From Tubiluchus corallicola (Eukaryota > Priapulida > Priapulimorpha > Priapulimorphida > Tubiluchidae): 64,000 nt of DNA. This document shows positions 23,905-36,400 of this stretch, in pieces. The notes beneath the pieces are model-generated. The model did no database searches, was not told the DNA's origin, and saw only the letters and a list, made by a program, of their open reading frames with translations. The first letter of the stretch is position 1, and each line of letters starts with the position of its first letter. The position numbers and the translations under genes were made by a program. Where the stretch lies: contig JAQGDQ010000555.1 in NCBI GenBank assembly GCA_030141605.1, positions 62,001 to 126,000 on the forward strand, given 5' to 3'.

Positions 23905-25100
23905 AAAAAGATACAGATACAGAATAATTTATTTGTCTCAATAACGTAATAAACATAGCATTAACAAATGATGTGACTACTAATAGAGACAGGGTGGCGA
24001 AAAGACAGAAAAGTCATCAAGTCTACCACCCTTCTACTAATTTAATAACAAAAATCTTAGTACTGTGAGCTATGTAAGTTAAACTATAACATAAATGTAA
24101 ATTAAATTATTATATCTTATCTAGAGCATTATTCTTGTATAGCAGCAGTTGTTAGTTAGTAGCACATGCATATGGTATACTTGCATAGCTGGATTAGTCA
24201 ATAATATGTGAAAACAATTTTAATTTACAATTAAAATTGATCAATACTTTGTCATATAGCATAACTGTTAACTGATACTGACCACATGCAGCCGTAAGCA
24301 TAGCGATGGCATGCACCACTTTCCATGTGTTGGACTATAGGTATTTCACTAAATTCACATCTGCAAACTGAATAATCCAGCCAAAAACAACGTAATTCCA
24401 TAAGGTCATTTTCATTTTATTTCAAACCTTAAGCATCTGGAAATATTAACAAACACAATTATCAGGACGTAGAATAATTAATGAGCATAGAATTATAAAT
24501 CAAATTATAGCTCAAGATGATTATTAATAAATATAACAAAAATCAATTTAAAAAAGAATTAATGTTCACTAATATTTGGAGATTATTTTAGTACGACATT
24601 TTTTACTGCTGTTTTAAAGATGGAGAAGATTTAATAGAAGATTCAAGGCCATTCCAGAACTTTACACTCAAAAATTGCAAGAAATTTAAACCATAAGATG
24701 TTAGAAATCATTACTGGAAATAGTGTCCCCTAGTAGCTGCTCTAGTAGTATACGAGTGTGAATCTCTAATTAGTTTAAAGTAGCTAGGATACAAGGACGG
24801 CAACATCTTGTTTTCATACTTGTACATAAACTTAAACAGCTTTACAGAGTAAATATCTTTTAATTTAAGGACACCAAGGGAAATATATGAGAGTGTGGCA
24901 TGATCACGCATTTTTGCAAACTTCATTAGTTTAACAATTTTATTATGTACAGTATTTAGCGGATACAGATAAGTAATTTTGGCTTTTCCCCAGGATAGAA
25001 TGCAATATTTCAGGTAGGAATAGACAAGTGCATGGTATATGAGTTTTAATGTGTCTCTGTCAATATGGTGTCTGAGTTTAGCAATAATAAAAGAAAACAT
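23905..25100 (-). mobile_element. 5'-truncated LINE with dead RT C-terminus
   Basis: The minus frame at 24711-25100 encodes IYHALVYSYLKYC and the following thumb region. The same frame then continues past two stops into VKFWNGLESSIKSSPS, the usual C-terminus, so the ORF is broken. The 3' end lies near 23910 at an ATACAG repeat next to AATAATTTATTTG. Same family as 18604-19182. No palm domain remains. Confidence 0.7.
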
Positions 25101-25714
25101 TTATTTCTCATACCAGACAAATAAATTTATCCTGTAATATTACACATAACCAAAACCATCACAAATGGGCTCTGAAGTTGTCACAATTGGTTTATTACTG
25201 ACAAATCAGTTTATTGACTGATATACATTGACAGAATATCAAAAATACTATGAAGCATCTTAATGTTCGTTTATTGTACAAATTTCCAGTGGAAAGAGAA
25301 ACAAGAATCGAAATTTACTGAGGGAAGCAGTGTTAGCAGCGTTTATTAATTTCGTCTCAATAATTGACGCGCTTACGGCGGTGCGTTTTTCTGCGCGCGT
25401 GTGCTCGTTGAATGCAAGAAAGCTAACGCGAAAAGAAGTTTAGCGTGTGCATGCTCAGGACGCTCGTTTTTGCCACTTTTGCGGCCGTCGATGTATGTGG
25501 GTTTGGAATGAAATTTTCGATTTTAATCTGATTTACGAGTAAGCGTTTTCGTCTACTGTTTGATTTGTAAACATTATACGCCAGCCTAAATTTTCAGTAA
25601 GTCTGAACTATGACTTTTCGTCAGTCAAATCTTAAGTTTCTTAAGCTGAAGGTCATGTGGCCGTCCGGTAACTTCCTCATCATGTGATTAATGTTTGTAA
25701 AATGCGTACTTACA
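25101..25714. other. Non-coding stretch, no gene recognised
   Basis: It includes a GC- and CpG-richer patch at about 25370-25500. No ORF or repeat was recognised. Confidence 0.45.
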
Positions 25715-26315
25715 TAGCATAATCGTCCATGAGTCGGCGATTAAGCTTTTCTAGGTGTTCACATATCCTGAATCTCCATTTCATGAGAATTATTTTGATA
25801 CTAAGCTCGTCACTCTATGTTATTTCCAAACTGAGATAATCCACATTGCAGTTGAGGTGCATGTTATGCACCTGGAAAACGTAGTCATGAGAAAATCGCT
25901 GTTAAAGTTAGCTGTTGTTTTTGGTCGCGTTTCCACAAAATACAAAACAATCGTGCAAATGTTATTTGCTATGGACTTTGCAAAAACATATTGATGTTAT
26001 GTTTAAATCCAGTAGATGGTTCTTTCTGACGAAGATCTAGGCTTGGCTACAGAAAAAAACCTGAAGGCTGAAGCAAAATGACTGCTTTCGTGAGCTATTA
26101 CCGGAGCTTGAAAGTACAAGTTTTTCTCAATTGCATTACTACTTTCTAGACAGAAAAGCGGGTACGGGGTTATAAATATGCATTTTTTGATAATTTGATG
26201 CTAGAATATGAGAGTCCAATATACTTAGTGTTTGTTTTTACAAAATACGAAAAATTGGCATTAGAACAGATTTTGGTGCATTCTACTTTGAAGCATCATA
26301 ACGTAGTGTTTGACT
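25715..26315. repeat. Dispersed repeat, copy 2 (left part)
   Basis: Aligns with 12895-13458 in the same orientation and continues after the hAT insertion at 26813-26870. Short reading frames at 25755-25994 and 26195-26386 lie inside it and are not supported as genes. Confidence 0.7.
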
Positions 26316-26812
26316 CGGGGATGAGAATTTTCTGCGGATACGTGGAAATCCGAGTTTTTGGAAGACCAGTAGTGCCATTTCTGTAAATCGCGTAAATTCG
26401 TTGAGAAAATTTTACGGATCCAATATATTATTTCACAAGCAGACCGCTAGTTGGCAGGCTGTCACTTTGCTTACATCACGTACATCAGTGTAACCATGTG
26501 TATATCTGTATGTATAAAAATATAGAATCAATTGTGCGGAGTTATTTGAGTCAATTCCAGACAGTTTTTATATACTTTTGCATAGGAGCAGCCAGTACTT
26601 AGGCATTTTTGAGACAATTAGGTATTTTAAATTATGCATGAATCAAGGTAATTGATGTTTTAAGTGCACTTAGAGGCTCTCTGTGGTCACAAAATTGCAA
26701 TTTGTTGCTGACTCCAAGGGGGCTTTGTCCCTCAACCCCATTGGAGGCCTTGGCGGCCCCAAAACCCCCGGCCTCTTTCAGAGTTTTTTGCAATTTGTCA
26801 TTCTCATCCCTG
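26316..26812. mobile_element. hAT-type MITE
   Basis: 497 bp bounded by inverted ends CGGGGATGAGAA and TTCTCATCCCTG, the CAGGGATGAGAA-type terminus of hAT elements. It is flanked by an 8-bp target duplication, GTTTGACT (26308-26315) and ATTTGACT (26813-26820). The homologous repeat near 13458 reads TTTTAACT at this point without the insert, a natural empty site. No transposase ORF. A diverged relative lies inverted at 34165-34490. Confidence 0.85.
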
Positions 26813-26899
26813 ATTTGACTATGCCGACATGTGGATGGTTTTGGTTTGCAAGCACCAAATTATCTGATAGAAATTTCAATTAATTTCTAGCTGTGCTTC

Positions 26900-27045
26900 T
26901 GTATGTTGATCTTATAGTTTGGCAGTTGTGATTGTGTAAGAGTTTTGACCCGTCTCTAATTTGTTAATATAATTTACTGACTGTAATTTCATATTTTTGT
27001 AACCTATTGAGAGGCAAATAAAATTTTTAAATTGAATTGAATAAT
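26900..27045 (+). mobile_element. LINE 3' tail fragment
   Basis: The sequence ends with GCAAATAAA and a terminal AAATTGAATTGAAT repeat, the pattern of a plus-strand CR1/L2-type LINE 3' end. No coding part is recognisable upstream. It may be a very short 5'-truncated insertion. Confidence 0.4.
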
Positions 27046-27387
27046 CACAGGCCCATTCATCATTGGCTGGTTGAGAAGCAGACAATGGACGTTGAATGCT
27101 AGCCACTCCGTTTTTCAACATCCTTCCCGAAATATTTGGATTCGTGTAGTCAGTGACAAGCTGTTTTTCGTTTCTAGACTTTGGACACTTTGGTGTATCA
27201 AAGGCATTAGATTTTAAAACAAGAACCATTCCATAGATCAAAATATAGAATATTTTGTCTAACCTTGTCTGTGCTGCATTTGTTTCTGTGCTAAAATGTA
27301 AACACGGCTCTTGCGGCCCTATCTCAGAGTTTTATTTCGTAACTGTGTTTTCATAACATTTTCAGCTGTCTAACCTGATCTGGCATA
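27046..27387. promoter_or_regulatory. Likely ARL2 5' flank
   Basis: Sequence upstream of the ARL2 start codon. A transcription start must lie here or further upstream, but I see no TATA box or other element strong enough to place it. Confidence 0.3.
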
Positions 27388-27452
27388 ATGGGTCTTCTCA
27401 CAATATTGAAGAAAATGAAAGAAAAGGAGAAAGAAGTGAGAATTTTGATGTT
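27388..27452 (+). CDS. ARL2: ARL2 exon 1 (coding part)
   Basis: ATG 27388 through the first two bases of codon 22, then donor GTATCC at 27453. It encodes the N-terminal amphipathic helix and first beta strand (VRILML). Confidence 0.92.
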
Positions 27453-30400
27453 GTATCCTTTTTTGAAGTTGTTTTTTCCTTGAAAATTGTAAATGGGTCG
27501 TTCTCCACAGAATGTATAATTTTTGTCCCAGGATAATTTTTTTTAAATAACAAAGTTTCTGGTGCAATACTGTCTCATGACTGGTAGACACCAAAGAAAG
27601 AGACTTATTCCAGTTGTATTTGTAGACAGAAAAGTGATTTGGACATTTCTACTGAAGCTGAAATCAATTCCTCTGAAAGTTTTTCCCATTTTCAACTTTT
27701 CCATTACATTAGATTTGGCAGAAAGTTTCCGTTTAAAAATTAATTTGCAGTATTTTATTCTACGCAGCACACATTGAAGTAAAAATCCTCTTCCCAAATA
27801 CTTTCAGAACTAGCAAATATTCGTGTTGCTTAATTTCATGTGTCTCCGTGTTCATGTGTCATTCCTGTTACTTTGGCAGAAAAGCTGAGGCATGTACCAC
27901 TGATTGACTCAATTGGTTTAAATATTTGTTAGCAGAGAGCACCACCTATTGTGATTTGGCAAACTTTTTAACGGTGGCTTCTCCGATGTTTTTTTAAGTT
28001 TCCTGACAAAAGTTTTGGTTCATTGTTATTGGTAGATCCATCTATAGGTAATTGAAAAATGCTTCCATAATTTGGTAATGATATAAAATAAGTTTAGTTA
28101 AAAAAGAAGTGTTGTTTTTTCAGATGTGAAATTGACGAAAAATTTGCATGATTTTTGCTTGATTGGCTTTAGTAGGTATAATAATGGCAGCTGTCACAAC
28201 GTAAGCTGAACAGTCCAATGTATTTCTAATAAATTTGAGTTAATATGGAGTTCTCACTGAAATACTAAAGTTGGAAAGGTATCTCAGAAAATCTGCTTGA
28301 TGACTCGAAATTTTACTTGCAGCTTGGCAACAGTTAGTAAAGAAGGAGTGACAAAGTTTTTATATCTATTCATAATTTTACATCAATTTTATCAGTTTTA
28401 AATAGTTTACTTTTATAGTATTTTTGAGCTTTAGTCTTAAAACAAGTTAAGCACTAAAAATTTTATTCGCTATGATTCACATTATAATAAGAGCACGGTT
28501 AGTACAAACTCAAATTTACATTAAAATTGAAATGGATTAGTTTATTTGTGTCATTCCATATGGATACGTACCGTTTAATGACACACAATCCATTACTGTG
28601 CAAATATTTGTATTACCTAATTATAATAGATTGTGATATTCTGGGCCATGTCAGTGTGATGATTTATCGGTAGAGAGTAAACTTGGGACATTTGGAAGTT
28701 GTTAACCTTCCATTTAGTGGTTATCAGTTGCTGTCGGCTAACCGGTAAAGCGTTACCGATGACGTCATACATATAAGAAAATGTACACATGACTTGCACG
28801 ATTTAGCATGCTTCAGCGAAGGTGTCCAACATGCCGGCATCCTTGTAGCATACGCGTGTGAAAACTTTTTGCAATTTGCTGTTTGGATGCGTCTTGGGCT
28901 ACCAGATTCATTGAAACAATGTTTTATATTATAGTACAATTTTATGTAGTACGCTAAGTGCGTACGCCAACTCAGAAAAGATATAAGGTTTCATTAATAC
29001 GGATACACAGAAAACTTAGCTAAGTAACGGTTAAATGATTAGTGATTTTCTAAAGGGTTTCACCGGTTAGCGGTCGGTTAAGCAGTTAAGCGTATCAGCC
29101 CTAGTAGAGAATATACTGTCAGGTGTTACGTGTACATGTAGGACAATAGAGGGGGAGTAGACGTATTAGCTTGGTCCACCAGCCATTTCGTTTGCAACAG
29201 ACATTTGTGTATGGCCTCGTGTATAACATTGAATAAGCCTTTTCACAGTTTTACAATTGATGATGATCGTTAAAAGTTCAAAGGTTAAGTGTACCAGACA
29301 ATTCATTTGTGTGTGCTTGACAACGCCTCACAGCCCATTCTGTTGTCATAGTAACAAAAGTTGGCAAGAACTTTACCTACTTTTCATTTTTTCTTACGCA
29401 CAAAGAAACTGTGAAAACGCTTATAGCATCACATACAAGCTTCCTATGTAGCATTAGACGTTTTAGCTTTACATGTTCAAATTCAATGATATTGTCACGT
29501 GTCGACATTGCTTCACTTAACCGATTGACATCAGAGGTTTAGATAATGCCGGCAAGACGACGATAGTGAAGAAGTTCAATGGTGAAGACGTTTCTACTAT
29601 ATCACCAACTCTTGGTTTTAATATCAAAACTTTAGAACATAAAGGGTAATGTTTTTATGCAAATTATTTTCAAAGTAAAACTTTGGAGAACCAAAAATCT
29701 AGCAAACATAAAGCTAGAGATTTAGTCATTCTTGCGTAAATGCAGTTGTTAAAATTTCCTGTGTCTTACTTCATGAACTCAAAAGATTTCAGTAGGGAGG
29801 GGAAAAATGTCATATTTCAAAATGCTTTGTGAAAGTTTGAAGCTGAATAACGGAATATTTAAAACCAGTCGAAACAAAGTTTGTGTATTTTTCTCTGGTT
29901 AGCAGTAATGTTTTAAATTTTTTCAATGCACATTTTTTAGCCTTGCTTTTTAATTTTTTATTTAGCTTACAAAATTGTCTTAAAATTATGGGTTATCGTT
30001 TCTCTTCTACGCTTGAACTTATCTTTTGATAATTGTGGTATAAGCGGCAACACTGCCTAGCCGTTGGTTCACCTGATTTGGTGGAAAGTGCGACATTTTT
30101 AGCCTTCAGTACGATAATCAGCATCATATAAAGTGACAACCACGGCCGAGAGTTAGCCGTAAAAAACATGGCTGCATTTTTGCCGAATAACCTTGTTATA
30201 ATAATTATTGCATTTGTGTTTTCAGTTAAAAAGACTGTACTTTTATATGACTGCATTAGGCAAGTATATTGCATTGGTGGTCGCCATGAAAAATATTAGC
30301 TGCCTGTTTTGCAATTGGATGGTAATAGAAGTATTTTTATTGTCAGCCTAAATTTGTGGAATCATAATGCCCTGTTCGTAATGGTTTAAATGTAGTTGAA

Positions 30401-33400
30401 AAAGTGGGGTAAAAATTCAGAGACCTCAAAGGTTAGACTTGTAACTGTCCAAATCAAATTGCTGTTGAGGCTGAAAAGTGTAGAGAGAGTTAGGTGAGGT
30501 GTCCCATGTTACAGAGTTTGAGCTGTAGAGAGAGTTAGGTGAGAAGGTTTGCCATCTTGCAGAGTTTGAGCTGTAGAGGGAGTTAGGTGAGAAGGTTTGC
30601 CATGTTGCAGAGTTTGAGCTGTAAAGAGAGGTAGGTGAGAAGGTTTGCCATCTTGCAGAGTTTGAGCTGTAGAGAGAGTTAGGTGAGAAGGTTTGCCATG
30701 TTGCAGAGTTTGAGCTGTAGAGAGAGTTAGGTGAGAAGGTCTGCCATGTTGCAGAGTTTGAGCAAGCCACACGTCAATTATCACTGCATAAAAAATTGTT
30801 GCCACCCCAGCAAAAATGTAACAACAGCTTAGTGACTTTTCAGCTTGCTATGGTCACTTTAAAAGTATACATTTTAATGCATTTAATACTGTAAAAGCAT
30901 TTATGATAATTAAATAATTGATGGCAACTATTGTGTAATAATTCTCAACAGCAAAAATATTTGGAATATTGGAAATTGGAATACAAAGAATCATGTTCTT
31001 TGCACTTGACACAAAAACTGTGTGTTTGGAAATTGGAATACAAAGAATTATGTTCGTTGCACTTGACACAAAAACTGTGTGTTTGGAAATTGAAATACAA
31101 AACTGTGTGTTTGGAAATTGAAATACAAAGAATCATGTTCGTTGCACTTGACACAGAAACTGTGTGTTTGGAAATTGGAATACAAAGAATTATATTTGTT
31201 GCACTAGACACAAAAACTGTGTGTTTGGAAATTGGAATACAAAGAATTATGTTCATTGCACTAGACACAAAAACTGTGTGTTTGGAAATTGGAATGCAAA
31301 GAGTTATGTTCGTTGCACTTGACACAAAAACTGTGTGTTTGGAAATTGGAATGCAAAGAGTTATGTTCGTTGCACTTGACACAAAAACTGTGTGTTTGGA
31401 AATTGGAATACAAAGAATTATGTTCGCTGCACTTGACACAAAAACTGTGTGTTTGGAAATTGGAATACAAAGAATCATGTTCGTTGCACTTGACACAGAA
31501 ACTGTGTGTTTGGAAATTGGAATACAAAGAATTATGTTCGTTGCACTTGACCCAGAAACTGTGTGTTTGGAAATTGGAATGCAAAGAGTTATGTTCGTTG
31601 CACTTGACCCAGAAACTGTGTGTTTGGAAATTGGAATACAAAGAATCATGTTCGCTGCACTTGACACAGAAACTGTGTGTTTGGAAATTGGAATACAAAG
31701 AATTATATTCGTTGCACTAGACACAAAAACTGTGTGTTTGGAAATTGGAATACAAAGAATTATGTTCATTGCACTAGACACAAAAACTGTGTGTTTGGAA
31801 ATTGGAATACAAAGAGATATGTGCTGATGTTTTTTTTAATTTTGTAAACTGACATTACTACCTGTGTAGAACTTTTCAAGTAGAATGTGCGGGGGGTGTC
31901 GACTGACTAAAGTCACAAAGTCACCAAATTCATACTGGTGCAATTAATTTGAGAGAACCAATGAGTTGGTATTGGCTGTTGATGCACTGATCTCTTGTTT
32001 AATCAATTTCAGGTTTAAGTTGAATGTCTGGGACGTCGGTGGACAAAAGTCTCTGAGGTCTTACTGGCGTAATTATTTTGAGAGCACCGACGGGTTGATA
32101 TGGGTTGTTGACAGTGCCGATCGACGTCGACTTGGCGATTGTAAGAAAGAACTGCATTCATTACTTGTAGAAGAGGTGAGTTATCCTAGCAATGGCCTAT
32201 TTGCTTGGAAAGGGTCTTTAGAAGCTCGTGTTCAATACTGTAATTGTCTGTGCTCACTTATTTAGGATTTCTGTTAGTTTGTACTATTCATGTATCTTTA
32301 AATGTTTGGTTGTTTTACGTTCAAAATGGATTATCAAATAATCCCTTAGTAGAACAGTGAAAATGCAGGGTGCTCCAAGCCAGTGGCAGCTTGTGTATAG
32401 GTACTGTGGAACTACAGCTTTCCCTATTCTCTCTTGACATTATCAGTAATATTCAATATGATAAGATCTACTCTTCTTTAATTCCTTCTTTCTGCTTCTA
32501 TGGAACCAGAGCACGTAATGGAACTGTGTTGTTCACTGGTCCAGCACTGTGCATTTCATAGGTCCAGCAACATCATAATGGAACTGTGCTGTTCACAGGT
32601 CCAGCACTGTGCATTTCATAGGTCCAGCAACATCGTAATGGAACTGTGTTGTTCACAGGTCCAGCACTGTGCATGTCATAGGTCCAGCAACATCATAATG
32701 GAACTGTGCTGTTCACAGGTCCAGCACTGTGCATTTCATAGGTCCAGCAACATCATAATGGAACTGTGTTGTTCACAGGTCCAGCACTGTGCATTTCATA
32801 GGTCCAGCAACATCGTAATGGAACTGTGTTGTTCACAGGTCCAGCACCGTGCACTTCATAGGTCCAGCAACATCGTAATGGAACTGTGTTGTTCACAGGT
32901 CCAGCATTGTGCACTTCATAGGTCCAGCAACATCGTAATGGAACTGTGTTGTTCACAGGTCCAGCACTGTGCATTTCATAGGTCCAGCAACATCATAATG
33001 GAACTGTGTTGTTCACAGGTCCAGCACTGTGCATTTCATAGGTCCAGCAACGTCATAATGGAACTGTGTTGTTCGTAGGTCCAGCACTGTGCACTTTATA
33101 GTTTCAGCAACATCATAATGGAACTGTGTTGTTCACAGGTCCAGCACTGTGCATTTCATAGGTCCAGCACTGTGCCCTTCGTAGGTCCAAAATGTACCCT
33201 TCATGGGTTCAGCAATGTTGTGTTTGGCTGCTAGTAGCATCTGCTACTAGGTAGAGAAAGTACTTTCCCTCACGCAGTGAGGTCAGTTGTCATGTGCTCA
33301 AACCCCGTGTACTGGAAATATTCTTGAACTACATCAGTTTAGGCTATTCGTAAGCAAAATGTATTTTTATTTAGGATTTTATCAAATTATATACAAATTT

Positions 33401-36400
33401 TTTGTTTGCTTGAAATTCCAATTACAAATTACAACAATAAAATTACATGTTTGTCTCATTTTACACTGTATTAAAACAGTGGTTAAACATTGTCTGAAGC
33501 AACAACCCCACTAATTTTAGCTACTAAATGCCACCATTACAAACTGCAGGTTATTATTAGGCAACAAAAGGGAAAAACGCTTGATACTAATACTGATGCT
33601 CTGTTTTGGAGCACAGGAATAATAATCCCAGATCTCTGGTTCAAATCCCGACTAGTCTACAATTTTTCAGCATTTTTTTTCTTTCTCCAATTTTTAACCC
33701 TCAATGGGAAATAATTGTTAAAAACGATCATCAGTGGTTTGTAATCACTCCGCTAATCACAGTCATAATCTTGCTAATTAATTATGTTGTCAGCTGCCAG
33801 CTCATTTGAGAAAAGTGTTGACACCTGATACTAAAATTATTTCAGTTTCGGTAATATCCCTGTGCACAATACGTACTAGTAAACGTATACAATGTGCACA
33901 TAGAAAACAACATATGTTTGCTAGACAGAAGTGGGGAGACTTTGAATTTCAGTCTCGGTAATATCCCTGTGCACAATACGTACTAGTAAACGTATACAAT
34001 GTGCACATATAAAACAACATATGTTTGCCAGACAGAAGTGGGGAGACTTTGAATTTCAGTCTCGATAATATCCCTGTGCACAATACGTACTAGTAAACGT
34101 ATACAATGTGCACATAGAAAACAACATATGTTTGCCAGACAGAAGCGGGGAGACTCTGAATTTGCCGATTCTCCATATTTTCCGATGCTAAACTAATACA
34201 GTAGACGCCATGTGTTAGAATCACGGTAATGTAGAATCAATCACCTAATTGCCTCAAAAACGTCTAGTATGGGCCGCCCTATGCAAAATTGTAGAAAAGC
34301 TGTTGGCAATTAACTCTGCATAATTGATTCTATATTTTTACACATAGAGATATGCATGTGGTCACACTGATGTACGTAATGTAAACCCGATCGGCTCGCG
34401 AAATAACAGACTGTGTCCGTATTACATGAGAATTTTAACTGACCAAATTTTGTCCGAATTTTCCGATATCCGCAAAAGTCTGGCAAACCACAACAATAAG
34501 CTTACAAGCATGTAATGAGAACATCCTAAGCACTGATGGATCACAGTAATAAGCTTACAAGCATGTAATGAGAACATCCTAAGTACTGATGGGCCACAAT
34601 AATAAGCTTACAAGCATGTAATGAGAACATCCTAAGTACTGATGGGTCACAGTAATAAGCTTACAAGCATGTAATGAGAACATCCTAAGCACTGATGGAT
34701 CACAGTGATAAGCTTACAAGCATGTAATGAGAACATCCTAAGTACTGATGGGTCACAGTAATAAGCTTACAAGCATGTAATGAGAACATCCTAAGTACTG
34801 ATGGGCCACAGTAATAAGCTTACAAGCATGTAATGAGAACATCCTAAGTACTGATGGGCCACAGTAATAAGCTTACAAGCATGTAATGAGAACATCCTAA
34901 GTACTGATGGGCCACAGTAATAAGCTTACAAGCATGTAATGAGAACATCCTAAGTACTGATGGGCCACAGTAATAAGCTTGCAAGCATGTAATGAGAACA
35001 TCCTAAGTACTGATGGACCACAATAATAAGCTTACAAGCATGTAATGAGAACATCCTAAGTACCATCCGACACTTAGGACACTAAGTTCAACTTTTTCTT
35101 TAGTTTTCTTTTTATTTATTTTTTTTCCTTTGAAACAGATTTTAATATTTTATTTTAATGTGTTTGTTTGTTTGTTTCTAGAGACTAGCTGGAGCTACTC
35201 TCTTAGTATTTGCAAATAAACAGGATTTACCTGGTGCATTGACTGGTGATAATCTCAGACAGGTGAGTAAAGTTTTTCTCCGTGTTTGCATACCTGTTGA
35301 ATAACTTTTGTAATTAAGTTGTTCTTTCTTAACTTACAATATTTTCTCATTAGATTGCTGTAGCACAAAATTTTAAATTTGCTTCGCTAGACCCGTTGTA
35401 ATTTCATGCAAATCTTTATAATGTGTTTTATGGCAAAATGGTTTCTAGGGTGAGGACAAATGATTTCAAATTTTTTTCGATGTTCGATTTTAGCTGACAG
35501 TGTTCGATTTGATACAATTCAACTTCGATTTTTGGTGAAGAAGAGTTTTTCAACCTATGCAAGTGTATTTCTTGATTTGATTGTCAGTACGTTTATCCCT
35601 AACTCCAGTGCACTGCTAAATTACTTGCATTACAAGTATTAGCACACTCAGTGAAAATTTTCAGCACAAAACTTCTTGAACTTGCGCCATCTTGTGCCGT
35701 CAGGTTTAATAAACGCTTAGTGCACATGGCTGTAGATGTTCTTGCATTAAGGAAACCGAAGATTTTTTTGCCATTAAGCAGCGGTCCAACGTTGAGGATG
35801 GAAAAATTGAATTTTTAATCGTAGCAGCAAGCTGTTTTTCGATGTTGAAGAATTAAATGTTGATTTGATAGTTGCGCAATATTTGTTAGTACTCCAATTT
35901 CCTGTCCCTTTATCTAGACAAAACTTTGTTTATTATGAGATTATTTACCCTGACTATGCTTGAAGGCAGTCAGAGTCAAGAAGTAGTCCAGTCACATTGT
36001 TTCTAATGCTAATTATTTGGTACCATGATTAAGTTCTTTGGAAAGTGTGTATGAAGAGTAGTAAAAACAATGGCAAAATATTTGATTTCTTAGCATTTGG
36101 CAGTCAGTAACTGCATTTTTTCTATGATTATGACATGAAACTTGATAACTTTTTTCTCTAGTTCTTGGATTTGGATAGCATAGTAACACATCATTGGAAC
36201 ATTGTTACATGGAGTGTTGTTACTAATGATTCAATCACTTCGTGTTTTATTCTCTAGTTGCTGGATTTGGATAGCATAGTAACACATCACTGGAACATTG
36301 TTACATGCAGTGCTGTTACTAATGATTCAATCACTTCGTGTTTTATTCTCTAGTTGCTGGATTTGGATAGCATAGTAACACATCACTGGAACATTGTTAC

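Noticed and set aside
30931-31827. 298- and 278-codon repeat proteins on opposite strands
   Set aside because: 57-bp minisatellite in an ARL2 intron; both strands are open, which shows it is length-driven.
32500-33078. 192-codon ORF with 20-residue repeats
   Set aside because: 60-bp minisatellite in ARL2 intron 3; no splice link to the gene's frame.
33630-33660. tRNA or tRNA-SINE at the GGTTCAAATCC B-box match
   Set aside because: T-stem has a mismatch, no convincing A box or acceptor stem upstream; likely chance.
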